DNA from: Cricetomys ansorgei
Lineage: Eukaryota; Chordata; Mammalia; Rodentia; Nesomyidae
Length of the DNA stretch: 64,000 nt
Assembly (NCBI GenBank): GCA_026225945.1
Contig: JAMJFZ010000181.1
Coordinates: 2,914,001 to 2,978,000, forward strand
Direction of reading: 5' to 3'
In this document: piece after piece, positions 41,160 to 54,024 of the stretch
Layout of the letters: each line of letters begins with the position of its first letter
How positions within the stretch are numbered: the stretch's first letter is position 1
The notes under the pieces: generated by a model
What the model was told of the DNA's origin: nothing
Databases searched by the model: none
The model's input: only the letters and a program-made list of their open reading frames with translations
Translations under genes and position numbers: made by a program

Positions 41160-41460
41160 CTGCACTATGGCTTGAATCTGACTTCCAAACTCCATGTGTT
41201 AGAAACATTCTCCTAATTCAAGTGTAGGAATCAGAACTTCTCCCAATTCAACTGTAGGAATCACTACTTTTTAAAATAAAATTTCCACGAAACTATGTTC
41301 TCAATGACACTGATGCCATTACTGTAGGAGTGAACTTATTATCTTCAAAAAGGATTTATGCGATTGATTTTGACAATCTTTTGCTTCCCTCTAACACATC
41401 TGGTCTTTACTCTTCTGCCTTCCACCGCAGGATGAAGAAAAACAAAAGCCCTTAGAAAAG
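41160..41460 (+). mobile_element. MaLR (MST/MLT1-like) LTR fragment
   Basis: CTATGGCTTGAATCTGACTT, CTCCATGTGTTAGAAAC, GCCATTACTGTAGGAGTG and TTCTGCCTTCCACCGCAGG match a MaLR LTR in order. A piece of about 30 bases (CAATTCAAGTGTAGGAATCA type) is repeated at about 41215 and 41246. Confidence 0.7.
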
Positions 41461-41934
41461 AGAAAGCCTTTGTCAAAACTACTATCTTCACCTGAATTTC
41501 AGAGGCTCCAGGATTAAAAGGAAAAAAAAAATCATTTTCTTTTTGAATTACTCAGTCTGTGGCATTCCACTATAGTAACATTAAACAAACTAAAATTCCT
41601 ATTCTTCACTTAAAACAATCAAAGAATTGCAGAGTTAAAGTAAACTTTACAGAATTATCTAACTTAAATTCCTCACTAAAATAAATTCTAGACAAAATTA
41701 AGAAATCTGCTGTAGCTGCAGAACAAGTTCAAGATTAGGAGAGCTGGGCTGTGTACAAAGGCATCCATGGAATTCCTTTTCATTCATAATTGAGAAAACC
41801 ACAAAGTTAGATTTTTTTTAAAGCAACATAAGTATTGTTTAAAGTGTAAATCATTAAGAGTTTTCACAAAGATGTACAAAATTCTACTTCATTAAAATCA
41901 TATTGTTGAAATGGCCGAGTCTTTGAACATTAAA

Positions 41935-42320
41935 AATACTTGGTACTTGTCACTTCCCCAAAGCCTGGTGTGTTAAAGGCTTGGTCCCAGCTGGTAGTTA
42001 CAGTCTTTGAGAGGTGATTGATTCTGAGGGCTATGACTTGATCAATAGATTAAACTCTTGATGGATCCAAAAAATGCTGTGATGGGGATCAGATCTAATT
42101 GAAGGAAGTAGGCCAATGGGGCCTTGTCCTGACCTGTGGCCTCTCTGCTGCCCAGTGACTTGTGGTAGGCAGCTCTGCTGCCTCCTGTCTTGTCTACCAA
42201 ATCTATGAAATCAAGTACACATTGAACTAAACCTCTGAAACTCTGGGCCAAAACAAAATTTCTTCCTCTTAAGTATTTTTTCTGGGGTATTTGTCACAGT
42301 GTATGGACCATCACATGAAC
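41935..42320 (+). mobile_element. MaLR/RMER-like LTR fragment
   Basis: AAGCCTGGTGTGTTAAAGGC, TTGGTCCCAGCTGGTAG, TGAGAGGTGATTGATTCTGA, GGCCTCTCTGCTGCCCAGTG and TTTGTCACAGTGTATGGACC fit an ancient rodent LTR read in the sense direction. Confidence 0.65.
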
Positions 42321-44277
42321 GGAGCACCCACTACTGTGACAGACACTCTGATAAAAGGAAAAAATACTATGTGAGAACTAAAAAGAATAAAAGTCATCAT
42401 AAGATCCTAATATTTTCCAAGAAAAGTTAAATGAAGCTGGTACATTGTAGTCCTGCAGACTGTAATACAGCAGCACATGTACTTTTAATTCTCCTTCATT
42501 TCAGCGGCTTTCTTATATGATTGGTAGCTTCAACCACTGAATAACTGAGACATTACACTTAAATGGCATCTTGAAAAGCTGCCCATAGTTTAAAACATGT
42601 TCTTTGAATGAACTTTCTAAAGAGTCACCAAATGCTTCCCACTTAGGTTCTTTCCCTGGAACAGAACTTGAAAACTGGTGTCATAGATCCCCTTCAGTTC
42701 AGAGTACACAGCAAAGACTTTTCTTGAAAAGGTCAAATCCTACCAATATTTACTTTGCAGATTGTAATTTAAACACAAGAATATTTCTTCCTAATAATCT
42801 GTGCTGATTACATGAGAATGTCCAAGATAATCATTTTATATTCAGGAAGCACAGGTGAAGAGGTCCTTCTAGTCTCAAACAGGTAAATGTAAGGCATCTG
42901 TGTAAACACTCAGTTCCACAGTGCAGCCAGAGAGCACTGCTCCATAAATGATCAAGTGAAAGGCAGCACGTCTGATGTTCCAGGGGTTAACAAGGCCCCT
43001 TTATTACTAGCCAGCATCTGGTGTTTAGAACTTCCCAAAACACCTTCATCTTTCTGTGGCTATCAGAGATGAAGTATCACAAGTAAATGCTTTGAAGATA
43101 GAGATTTCAAGGAAAAAAAGATAAAAATAGAATCTTAAAATTAGCTTACCTTTCTAAATATATTATTTATTACTTCAGTGTACCATTCCTTTGTGAATAT
43201 CTAGTTATTCTGGAGACTTAATATTCTTTCCCTACGTAAATATTTACGACAGTGGTTTTTCAAAGAGACCATCAGTTTGCAGTTCTATATGGATCTAATA
43301 AAATATGTGAATAGTTTTATACTGCTGCACTCAGTTTTACAGTTCCTAAAAGTCTTCTGGGACATCATTCTCAGTGTGCTTTTGGCTTTATCCATTTCAT
43401 TCTTTGATTTTCTTTGGTGAAATAAAGTACTCACTGCTTTTCACTAAATAACAGATGCAGAATTTTTTTTCTCAGTTATAATGTTGATGTTTGCTTTCAC
43501 AGGTCAATCTTGAGATGAAGATTTGATTTTTCCTTTGGGGATCAAAAATTCAGAATAAATGCTAATTCCTGATACTTGGTTCCCTTATTAACAGTCTCAA
43601 CAATAAGCTCAATCCCTGCAAAGCCCAATATCAGAATGTACTGCATCTGATCAAGACTTTCAGTTATAGGCACAAACACTTATTAGAGCTGCCACAGCTG
43701 AATGTGAATGCTCATTTTCATTTCTAGATTCTGCCCCAAATCAAATAGCTTTTTTTGGGTAACTGCAGGATGCCCAGTTGAGTCAATGAACATGTTTCAG
43801 ATAGCAGCATCTTGTTTATAAACCTAGAGCCAGTGTTTTTGAAGGAAATGCAGGTTGTACAAAGAGAAATAAAAATAAGAGGGGGAAAAAGAAAATAAAT
43901 CTGTTCAACAAAATGGCATCCATTTTACATATTTAAGGATTAAACAGCAATCTGAAACCTATAGATATTCCTCAACCACACTTTAGGGGAAATTGCTTTT
44001 AGGAAAAGTAACTAATAACAATTTAAAAAATAAAGAACAACTCTATACCCCACCTCCTAAAAAAATCCTACCAGAATGTTTTACCTTGTACAGGGAATGG
44101 AGAGGCAAAAGTTAGACATGTTGCCAGTGTTAGTAGTAGATAATTCAGTGGGTATCAATACACTTCCAACCCCCTATAGTAGATGTTTTTAATTACAAAC
44201 TAGTTAAACCAAGATTATCATCCTATTCAAAAGTACATTTCATTTTATTCTTATTAATTCAGTCAAAAAATATATAG
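42321..44277. other. Intronic sequence, no element recognised
   Basis: Non-repetitive AT-rich sequence. Weak open frames only (for example 42604-42807). A near-palindromic TACGTAAATATTTACG word lies near 43234-43249. Confidence 0.5.
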
Positions 44278-44465
44278 GCTTGCAGATGGCTTGCAGACAA
44301 ACATGAAGCCCTCAGTTGTGATCCCCAGCCACCACATAAAAACTGGAGCACAACTTCACATGCCTATAAACTCAACACAGAGTGATGGAGACAAGCTGAT
44401 CCTAAGAGCTTGCTGGCCATCCCCACCTGAGCTCCAAATCTAAAGGTTGTCTGTCAGATTTTCAA
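44278..44465 (+). mobile_element. B4-type SINE (tRNA/ID head fused to B1-like body)
   Basis: GGCTTGCAGATGGCTTGCAG, GTTGTGATCCCCAGCCACC, ACATGCCTATAAACTCAACA and AAGAGCTTGCTGGCCATCC follow the B4 order. It is old. Confidence 0.7.
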
Positions 44466-44559
44466 AGCACTGGCCTCCTGGTCTAGGGTGGTTCTGAGCA
44501 GCTGGTAGGTTCCCAAGTAATAAAAACATACCACACCACCACCTATCTATCACAAACCT

Positions 44560-44940
44560 ATCTATAGGTGCCATGTAAGGGTTAAAGAACAGCAAATAAC
44601 CATAAAAGGATTTTTCAAAAGCAGCCAAAATTCCTCTAAGCTCAAAGCAGACTTTAACCTAAGGCCAATGATGCCACCATTCAAAGGAGACACAGTGCTT
44701 GGCAGACACAGAGAAAGGAAGTTAAGTGTCAGCTGGCTGAGTATGAAAGAAACATACACAATCAGAGAGTTAGGAAGTGGGTTGGCAGACATGCAGAAAA
44801 ACAAAACCCTTTTTAAGATGTGCTGGTGCGCAGGCGAGCATCTTCTCAGACACCGACTCCCCAGAACAATAATCAATCTCAAGGTGCCATCTTCTCTGTT
44901 CTCTGTTCTTCATGACTTATTTTTTACTCAATAAAACCTA
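44560..44940 (+). mobile_element. Possible LTR-like unit, unidentified
   Basis: The unit is non-SINE and ends in an AATAAA signal at 44930-44935, preceded by a CT-rich segment. This resembles the poly(A) end of an LTR or a processed insert. I cannot name a family, and no terminal duplication was found. The 106-codon antisense frame at 44562-44882 has no domain. Confidence 0.3.
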
Positions 44941-45737
44941 GACAGCCTTTTAGAAATGTGGATCTTACAGGTACCAGAATGAATGGTAACATACTGGGAA
45001 ATTAACTTCAGGAAAACAGATTCATTGCTCACTTCTGTTCACGGCTTTCTTACCCATATGTGAACTTTTGGACATAATAAATATTGTTCCAGCAACAGCA
45101 AAATTTTAATGAGGCTGTTTGGGACTACTGTATTACCAAATGCTTTTTCATAATATAGATAAATATACTTTTGGCATAATTACTTGAATAATTACATACA
45201 GATCAACTTTGAGCTTTTATATTCATTTCCACGTTTACTGTACAACTATAAAAGAAGAATAAAAATTAAATACAAAACTAAATTAAATACAAAAAAATTT
45301 ATTCTTAATTTAGACCTTCTGGCTTCCGTCAGAAAGAAAAATTGCTACCTAAAGTTTATATATTTACTAATCTTTCCATTGTATTTATGGATGCACAACT
45401 TGTTAATAATACTAGCTTATTTTTTTAATTTGTTGCAGTTGAAATCAGGAACTGTCTCTTTTAGAACACATTAAATTAAAATAAGAATACTAAATTACAA
45501 CTGTAGGTTTGGTAAAGCACTTCCAAGCCTAAAAATAAAATGACAAGTGAATTAATAATATAAAAGAAACTTGTACTGATAATTTAAAATATTAATTTGC
45601 ATACTTAACTGGTCAAACATTTTACATTAATCAAAGAGACAATATAAGAATAGTTAGCATTCTATCAGTCCAGTTTTCAATTCATGTAATTTCTCCCAAT
45701 TTTCTTTTATAAGCATAAAAGCATGCATTCCTAAGCA

Positions 45738-45738
<1 letters not shown>

Positions 45739-45791
<53 letters not shown>
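45739..45791. repeat. (AAT)n microsatellite
   Basis: About 17 AAT units, not attached to a SINE tail. Confidence 0.93.
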
Positions 45792-45889
45792 CTATTCTTT
45801 AGGCAGAATGGCAAAATCTAAGATTATTTTTTCAATTCCAAACTTAATTTAGATATAAGTGAATTTTATTAAAAATATATGCTTCATTC

Positions 45890-46035
45890 AGCTGGGTGAT
45901 GGTAGTATATGCCTTTAATCTTGCACTCGGGAGGCAAGGCAGGTGGATCTGAGTTTCAGACCAGCCTGTTCTACAGAATGAGTTTTAGAACAGTCAGGGC
46001 TACACAGAAAAACCTTGTCTAGAAAAGCCAAGTAA

Positions 46036-46083
<48 letters not shown>
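45890..46083 (+). mobile_element. B1 SINE with (AAT)n tail
   Basis: CAGCTGGGTGATGGTAGTAT, CTTGCACTCGGGAGGCAAGG, GACCAGCCTGTTCTACAGAA and GGCTACACAGAAAAACCTTG, followed by an AAT tract at about 46036-46083. Confidence 0.93.
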
Positions 46084-46136
46084 CCTTCATTAAATGTTTC
46101 ATCCTTTTTCATCTTTTATGTTAAAATTTTTTTTTT

Positions 46137-46330
46137 GCCAGGCAGTGGTTGGTGGTGCACACCTCTAGTCCCAGTACTCGGGAGGCAGAAGCAGGTGGAT
46201 CTCTGTGAGTTTGGGACTCCACAGAATGAGTTCCAAGATAGCAAGAGTTACAACAAAGAAACCCTGTCTCAAAAACCAAAAACAAATAAACAAACAGAAA
46301 CCAACAACAAAAAAGAAAAAAGAAAAGAAA
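46137..46330 (+). mobile_element. B1 SINE with long A-rich tail
   Basis: GCCAGGCAGTGGTTGGTGGT, CCCAGTACTCGGGAGGCAGA and AAGAAACCCTGTCTCAAAAA. A gap of about 15 bases removes the AGGCCAGCCTGG part. The tail of A with C and G interruptions runs to about 46330. This is the second B1 within 260 bases. Confidence 0.93.
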
Positions 46331-48077
46331 TTCCCTTGCCCATTCTTTTCTTTAAAGACTGTTAGGTTTACATAGGTATTTCAAAAGGCAGATGAGTAAC
46401 ATTAATGAGATAAGGTTATTTTCTGTCACTGAAGGTCAGAAGGGACCCATTTGATCTGGGCTAAAGGTAAAATCCTGAGCTCTCCGTTGGGACCCTCAGG
46501 AGAAATGCTTATGATGTACAGAAAGCTAAGATATTCTCGTGTCATATGGAGCCTGATCTCTAGCATCATGTACTTTTGATGCTTAATTCAGAGGAGCTAA
46601 CAACAAAGCTTGTTTGAAGACTATGTCACATAAGAATTAGAAGAACCAAGGTTCAGAAAGCATGGGTAGCCTGAGTGAGGGTAGCAAGGAAAGGAATCTG
46701 GAGCCTTTGTACAATTTAACAGGAGTCCCTAGGGCAAGAACTAGAGCAGAAAGCCAGGAACAACCTGCTTCCAGGCCACTTGACTACAGGAAAGACTAAT
46801 ACAATTCAAAAGTGGTAAATGGAGTGACTGTGAGAAAAGTCCTGGGATTAAGTGGTCCAGCAAGTAAAAAAGGGTTAGGATGAGACATTCTGGTCACAAC
46901 CATAGAGAGCAGAACTTGAGCTTTAGCTCTGATGAATGAAGCAGAAAGTCAAAGGCATGTTATACTTGCTTTAAAAAGAAAAAAAATGTATTCTTTCTCT
47001 AAAACAAATGAATCCTAAGCAAGAAGAGGAAGGGAAGTTCAACATATGTACTGTGTGTTGTGGTTGAGACACAACTTAGCAGGTTGCTGTGATGCAAATA
47101 CAGACCTAAACCCAGTTAGGTCTACAAATTCAGGCTGTAGATTCAGGTGCCCAAACAAAACAGCAACAATTTTTCATCTTACTTAGAAGACATATATTTT
47201 TCAAGAGTGAAGTTGAAGAGCACATTATTTGCTTTGTTTTAACACAGCCACCTACTAACAGAATATTTTCCATACTCATGGTTGTTTTTTCCCAAGACAT
47301 TTAGAGAAATTATTATTGCTGAGCAGAGGACTGATATGTGAGTGCATACTGCATTTACATCTTTTCTTTCTATACTCAGTAAACAAGTTAACTATTAACT
47401 AGTTAATACTACAGCTATTAACTAAGGACTGGACAACCCTAGCAGGTTAAATCCAGATAGCCTTCCCTAGTATCTCAGGAAAGCAGATGCAATAAGTATG
47501 CCTGACAATAGGTAAAACAGTGATATTGTTGGATAAAGTTACATACCACAAGTACTACCCACGTCATAAGATGAAGAACAACTCTGGATATTAAAGTTGG
47601 AATGAACTGAAAGAATTACTAAAAAAATGAAAAATGGGTGAAGGTCATAAACAGATTCACCAGTATATCTGGAGTCATACACTCAAGGGTTTAGAACTTT
47701 CTTCAGGCAACAAAACACAAGGTTATCTAATCACTGCAGCTGACAAGACCTTCTCTGTGTGTCACTATCTCAACTCAAATTGGGGAAGAGAAATTTGTAA
47801 AAAAAAAAGATAAAAAATAAAAATAAATGTATATGCATCTCTGGACACTGTCTTGAGATGTCAACCGCTGACATTTTTCATCCATTTTAAGTGAGCTCTA
47901 TGTTACCACTATTTCTGGCGAGAAACCCTTGCTGAGCAAACACTCACGGCCATTTGAGGATATCTATACTCAACTCTGACTACTGCTAAACAGAAAGTCA
48001 CAAGCTGCTGCTACAACAGAACTTAAAAATGAGTATTATCAAGCTTGTTGTTTAAATAGTGTGGCAGAAAACTTTAA

Positions 48078-48104
48078 ACACACACACACACACACACACA
48101 CACA
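48078..48104. repeat. (CA)n microsatellite
   Basis: About 13 uninterrupted CA dinucleotides. Confidence 0.95.
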
Positions 48105-51025
48105 TTCTCTTTAAACTTCTGCCTCCCAAACAGAAATATCATCATCAGAAGACATATAAATATCACAATAATCTGAACAGAAATTGAACAATTTCAGAGA
48201 ACATGGAGATAAAGAGGGAGGGAACAATGACACTTGGTGCAAGTGGAAACTGTAGCAGAGTCTAAGAAAACCCATCATTTTGTAGAGTTTGAAGCTGGGC
48301 ATACCTTTGATCTAGTATACATGGCGAGACACAGTATGTACCTAAGGAATCTGCTGAAATTTTCAGAACTTTTCTTCTACAGCTTTTCCCCCAATAGCAC
48401 ACACTTTCAAAGAGACAAACAGGCATCAAACGAGAGTGAAATGCGGCATCTTCATACAAGGAAAGGCAATAAATAGCTCTGATCATGACTTAGAAATACG
48501 ACCAGAAATGACTCAACCATGATTTTGAGAGGAACAGATACTGCAGAAGAAAACTCATACATAACCAAAACTTCATATTGAGAGTAAATGAGAAAAAAAA
48601 ACTCAAGAAAAGCATGGAAGCGAAGCCGTATGTCCAACACTCAAGAGGTAGGATCCAGCAGCACATACAACAACCTACAAAGACACCACAATGTTTTCTT
48701 TCCTGAGCTGGAATAGGTGCCCAGTCACTTGTGTTCATTCATGTTATTCTTCATGCTTGAGTTACATGCTATCAACATTCCTTGTATATATAGTATTTTG
48801 TAAGAACTGTTGGAAAACTTCTATTTTTAGAAAGTTGTCAGAAATAACCCATTATTTTAACTATTTTAAAGTTACTTTAAGTATCTGCAAGTAGCCTGTA
48901 ATTAGAACCTTATCAAAATCATCTCCTTAAATTCCTACAACTATTTGAAGTAATTATTTTCAATTGCAATTTGCATACAAGGAAACTAAGATGCTGTATT
49001 GTTAAGTAGTTGCCGACTTTTACATAGCTAGCAATACTAGAATTTAATATGTACCCAACTCTGAAAACCACAGTATGTGTACTAAGTAGCACTGCTAAAT
49101 TCAACAGCAAAAACAATGTCCAGAATGAAAATAAAACAGAAATGTTAGATACTAGCTCAACTTTGTATTCTGAATGTTCTAAGAGCCTATGCTAATGACT
49201 AACACTTTATTAACCACAGTCACAGTTTAGCCTGAACTCTAAACTCTAAAAATGGCAACAAACACTATCATGACCTAACTTCTTTCTCTAAGTGAAATAA
49301 GTTTTGCTAGGCCAAATTTTATCAAGGTCATTTGACTTCTGTTCTAACAGGGAGTCCTGAGGCAAGTGAACACACTGGCCAAAGCCCTGCTGAAGTTACT
49401 CCCACACGCTCCTTGTGGCTCTTCGAATCAAATTCCAAACACACATTTTAAATTCATACAGGAAACTTCGTTGCTACCACCTGGATTTCTATACAGCATT
49501 AACCATATGCCCCTTTAACATATAAACAACACAACTCATTTTTATAATTATTTGTCAGCTTTAAAATTTTGTCTTCATTTGCATGTGAGGCCAACCTACA
49601 AGATCCCCCATAGGAAAGGACAAGTCTGTGTCTTTTACACTGTAACCTAATTTACTATTTTTCTCCCAAGGTATCATTAACTGAACTCTGAACAGTAGTC
49701 ACTATATAAATGCTGATTGACTTACTACAGTGGAACAATTCGCCTCTGGTATCTTTCAATATCCCAGGGAATCCTCCACATCTATAATATGCTGGAGCTG
49801 ATATCATCTGCTAGAAGGCTTGGGGTCTTCCTGAGGGTGCCTGAGACAAGAAAAACAGAGAAAGACCAGAGACAGTCAGGAGAAACACACAGAGAGGAAA
49901 CGTGAAGATAATCAGAGAATAGAAATAGAGGAAAGTTAGTCAGAGTTGCAGGATTAAAAAGCCACAGAAAATCAGAGACAGAGAAGAAGTCTGCAAGTCT
50001 AACTTGGGTTTTAGCTTGGAGTCCACATTTTTTGGTATTGTTTATGAAGCAATGGTGCCCAAGAGATATTAAACTAGTAATTCAGTCAGCTGTTTAAAAG
50101 TAACTGTTGAGGTTCCCCTGGACATGTACCTTCACCCATCAACATTCGTCTTCACCAGATCCATGCACAATCCTCAAAGCAACCTAGCCTCAAACAAGGA
50201 AATGCTATTTTTCCAATTCTAAATGTGAAGGCCAGAGGTCATGTGACTTGTCCAAGGCCACAAACAAATGAATAATTAAAGCCTCAAATCTGATTCCAAA
50301 ATCCAGTATTTTTCCTGATTCTGGGTTGTTCCTATTAAAAATGTATATTACATAAATACAATTTTTAATTTAAGACAATTAAATTCTACTTAATTTGAGG
50401 TATTTTTCTATCCTATAGGACAATGAACAAAGTGTTTTACTAAAAATATTTTTAAATATAAGGAAAAACAAACCAGAATAAAAGTACAGAATGATGGGCC
50501 ATTTAGAAAGGAAACAAAATTGAGTGGTCACCAGATCAAATATAAAAACTTTAGAAAGAGCTAGAATTCATTAAGTTGCTTTTACTATGAAATTTCAAGG
50601 TCTTAATGATCCAACATATCATTCAGATGACCAAAAAAATGAAAACCTCACTGCACTTCGGTAAATTCTTACAGGCAAGCAGTGCTAAAGGACTCCTCTC
50701 AAGGTTGCACCTAACCATCTATACTGCAGGATACTACCTCAGGATACTCCACGTGCAAATCACACTCTTTGTAACCATCAGTATTTCCTCTTGAGCAATA
50801 CTTACACTCTTCTAAATAATCATACCCTTTGAGAAGCAGTCACTATAACTGCTAGAAAAGCTCCTTAAGTACAAATGTGACATATGTTATTGGATTTTAC
50901 AAGACAGTAAGAATACAAAAAAATAAAAATAAAACAACTTGAATTGTGCGTCAATATATTTTTCCATCATATTCAATAATTTTTAAAATAGAAAATTTCA
51001 AATGGGGCAAAAATATAGTACTTCT

Positions 51026-51039
51026 CTGCCCTCTAGTGA
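51026..51039 (-). promoter_or_regulatory. CTCF-like motif
   Basis: The reverse complement, TCACTAGAGGGCAG, matches 13 of 14 positions of CCASYAGRKGGCAS. It is not inside a recognised SINE. Confidence 0.4.
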
Positions 51040-52574
51040 CTGGCTAGGTTTTACTAACTACGTGCTGCTTTTTCAAATTCAGTTTTGGATAATACTTGGG
51101 ATTATTTTTCAAACAACAAGATAGCATCCTTTTCATCCCTTCAGTACCAAGAGAAGAATCTTAATTAACTTTTAATGTATAGTTTGTGGAATAAACATAA
51201 TACAGGAGAGAAATGAAGGAAAAAATTCTTCACTGAAATGGCAAACTTAAGTACTGCGCAACTTCCCTGTTTTTAAAAAGACAATGTTTTCTGAACCTTG
51301 CATTTTTATACATTTTGATATATTCTAGTCAGTCTCTATGTTGAAAATTTTATAAATTTTATAACTATATGAATTCTAAAATAGTTAATCCTATTATTTA
51401 AGCCTGGGGTATAAAGATAAGTGATATTATATATAGCACACATAGGTGAACACTTTTCTATTATAATAAGCAAAAATTTCATTAGGAGAAAATACTAAGT
51501 GAAATTTACCCTTAATTGCTCTAATGGTATTTTGGGATTTTCCTGGACCTCAGCATTGTCATTAGGAAATTCACTATCACTTTACCAAAACTGCAGAATC
51601 ACTTGTAAGGATGTCAAGTAAGACAGTCACTAGACAGGGATTCATCCTTGTACTCTGATAAGGGAATTTGTTTGGCACAGTAAAATATTCCTCAAGATTT
51701 CTATTACTATGTCATGAGGAATCAATCCATTTCTAGAATATCATTTCTCTTCTCACTAATACCTGTACATAAATATTGAATTATAATTGATGATAAAGTG
51801 AAGTATTTACGAGGTGATATGATGATGCCTACAATTTACCTTCAAAAGTATAAAATTTAAGTTGACTCGATGATGAATAGGAAGACAAATAATAGATATA
51901 CAATAGATATTGTAACTCTAGGGAAGAATCTAGTGCAATTACATAAAGTGTCCAAGGTCTTATTTTCATACCTATACATTAGTGTCTCAGTGATATCGCA
52001 GAAGAGAAGGTCAGAAAGATAGTAAGAGCCAGAAGGAACAGATATCTGCAATGAAACTGTATTTGCTGGACATAACAGCACCATTGCACAAATCACTAAC
52101 AGCAGCTGGGAACTGAATGTACATGACTTGAACAAGATCAAGCCTGCCAAAATTCCAGCATGAGGGGAGCACAACCGGCAACTGATCACTGCTGGGAGAA
52201 TAAGAATCAGTTTTCTCAGGCTCTGAAAGGCTACTCATGTTCCCACTGATGGTTTCAAATCCATACACATATATGCACAATAAATAGACTGAGTGGGTAT
52301 TTAAAAAGAGAACATGAAACTAGGGGGAAAGTAGAGAAGGAAACAATGATGTAGTATGCTTCTACTCTGGGGTGAATATTGCCATCAACAATGGTAAAAT
52401 TCGACTTGAATCACAGTTTTGTATTTTAATTAGTCAAAAAGGTCAAACAATAAACTTAAGTGTCCTGAGCATTTCAGTTCTTTAATATATTAAACAGGAA
52501 AAAAAAATGAGTATATATATCTAAAAGCTAACTGTAGAAACTACAATTGAAAAAATTATAAATATAAAAGTATA

Positions 52575-52715
52575 TACAGACAGGAGTGGTAACACATGTC
52601 TTAAAACCTAGTACTCAGGAGGCACAGGCAGGCAGATCTGAGATCAAGGCCAGTCTGGGCTACACAGGGTATTCCAGGTTATCCAGGACTATACAGGTAA
52701 ACCTTGTCTCAAGTA
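52575..52715 (+). mobile_element. B1 SINE, moderately diverged
   Basis: AAACCTAGTACTCAGGAGGC, AGATCAAGGCCAGTCTGGGC and GTAAACCTTGTCTCAAG. A local duplication near TATTCCAGGTTATCCAGGAC adds about 10 bases. Confidence 0.88.
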
Positions 52716-52743
52716 ATAATAGTAATAATAATATGTATGTATG

Positions 52744-52799
<56 letters not shown>
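52716..52799. repeat. Compound (AAT)-(TATG)-(CA)n microsatellite in a SINE tail
   Basis: The A-rich tail of the preceding B1 has become AAT units, then ATGTATGT, then about 26 CA units ending at 52799. Confidence 0.95.
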
Positions 52800-52802
<3 letters not shown>

Positions 52803-53546
52803 CCATATATACAGAGAATTTAGCACATAAAGTGTAAATAAAAAGTTGCAGTTTTCATCCTTACAGACACCGTTACTACTTGGAATGCATCTTTTATGCT
52901 TTTACCAGAAAAGCTGGCAACCACAGGGAACTCATTATTCACCTCCTTGCAATGCCAATTATAATATAAGTCCTGTGGGTGAAGCATTTAGGAACTATGC
53001 TTATTGATGACATTTTAAAGAAAGTCACCTCAGTACACGTGAGGAAATGATATTAGCACCTGGATAAGCCTTGATTTGAAACAATCAAAAGCAATATGCA
53101 AGAAAAAGATATAAGATTACCTTTATCCATGACGTGTTCTAGTTTCCATGAAAGTAAATTTATAAGTACTTACAGATTACTGTTACTTTATGAAGACTGC
53201 CCCTCAACATCACACCAACACTACCCTTCTAGTTGATGAAAACTGTTTTCTCCAAACTTATCTATAGCTAACCTAGATACTATTTTAGAATTTAGATTTC
53301 TCTAGGTATTCATCAATGCTCACAGTTAAATTTTTCTGCCTTTCCTAGCCATACACTTTTTCCTACAGTATATAACTTTATTTGGCTTTTCTTTATAAAC
53401 AAGGAAGTCTTACCACTGTGTTCTGTTTTTAGATACAGTATTCACTTTTCCCAGTTTTCAAAGTTTCAGTCTTAACTTTTCCTTATGCTATACTTTAGGC
53501 GCATTCTGAATCTCTTCCAAACTCATCTCAAATTTACAATTATATC

Positions 53547-53598
53547 CACCAGGCATGATGACACACAGCTACAATCCTAGCACTCACGAGGGTGGTGT
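53547..53598 (+). mobile_element. B1-like SINE 5' half feeding a tandem array
   Basis: CACCAGGCATGATGACACAC then ACAATCCTAGCACTCACGAG is a B1-like 5' half. It is followed directly by the first array unit, which supplies the matching 3' half. Confidence 0.75.
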
Positions 53599-54024
53599 AG
53601 GAGGATCATGAGTTCAAGGCTTTCCTGGGTTACACAGTGAGAATTTATCTCAAAACAACAACAGCTTAAAGTTATTTAGGAGGATCATGATTCAAGGCTT
53701 TCCTGGATTGCACAGTGAGAATTTGTCTCAAAACAATAACAACAACAACAACAAACAACAACTTAAAGTTATATAGGAAGATCATGAGTTCAAGGCTTTC
53801 CTGGGTTACACAGTAAAACTTTGTCTCAAAACAACAACTTAAAGTTATATATGAGAATCATGAGTTCAAGGCTTTCCTGGGTTACACAGTGAGAATTTGT
53901 CTCAAAACAGTAACAACAACAACAACAACTTGAAGTTATATAGGAGGATCATGAGTTCAAGGCTATGCTGGGTTGCACAGTGAAAATCTGCCTCAAAACA
54001 ATAACAACAAAATTAAAGTTATAG
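53599..54024 (+). repeat. Five-copy tandem array of a B1-like SINE 3' half
   Basis: Units start at 53599, 53678, 53775, 53851 and 53942, with lengths of 79, 97, 76, 91 and about 83 bases. Each has AGGATCATGAGTTCAAGGCT-type sequence, then CCTGGGTTACACAGTGAGAA, then TTTGTCTCAAAACA, a variable ACA/CAA tract, and the non-SINE joiner CTTAAAGTTATAT. Length differences come mainly from the ACA tract. The joiner comes from the sequence flanking the SINE tail, so tandem duplication happened after insertion. Confidence 0.92.

Larger units (their letters stand above)
46331..52574. other. About 6.2 kb of intron with little recognisable content
   Basis: Contains a CA repeat at 48078-48104, a CTCF-like word at 51026-51039 and no SINE I can identify. 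The 110-codon antisense frame at 51857-52189 and its neighbours show no domain and are treated as chance. Confidence 0.5.

Noticed and set aside
44562..44882. 106-codon antisense open frame
   Set aside because: No domain or signal; lies in the unidentified LTR-like unit.
51857..52280. Overlapping antisense open frames of 110 and 89 codons
   Set aside because: Two frames overlap, neither has a recognised domain, and no exon signals surround them.
53599..54024. CRISPR-like direct repeats
   Set aside because: Units are SINE-derived, long, and repeat end to end without unique spacers; the host is a mammal.
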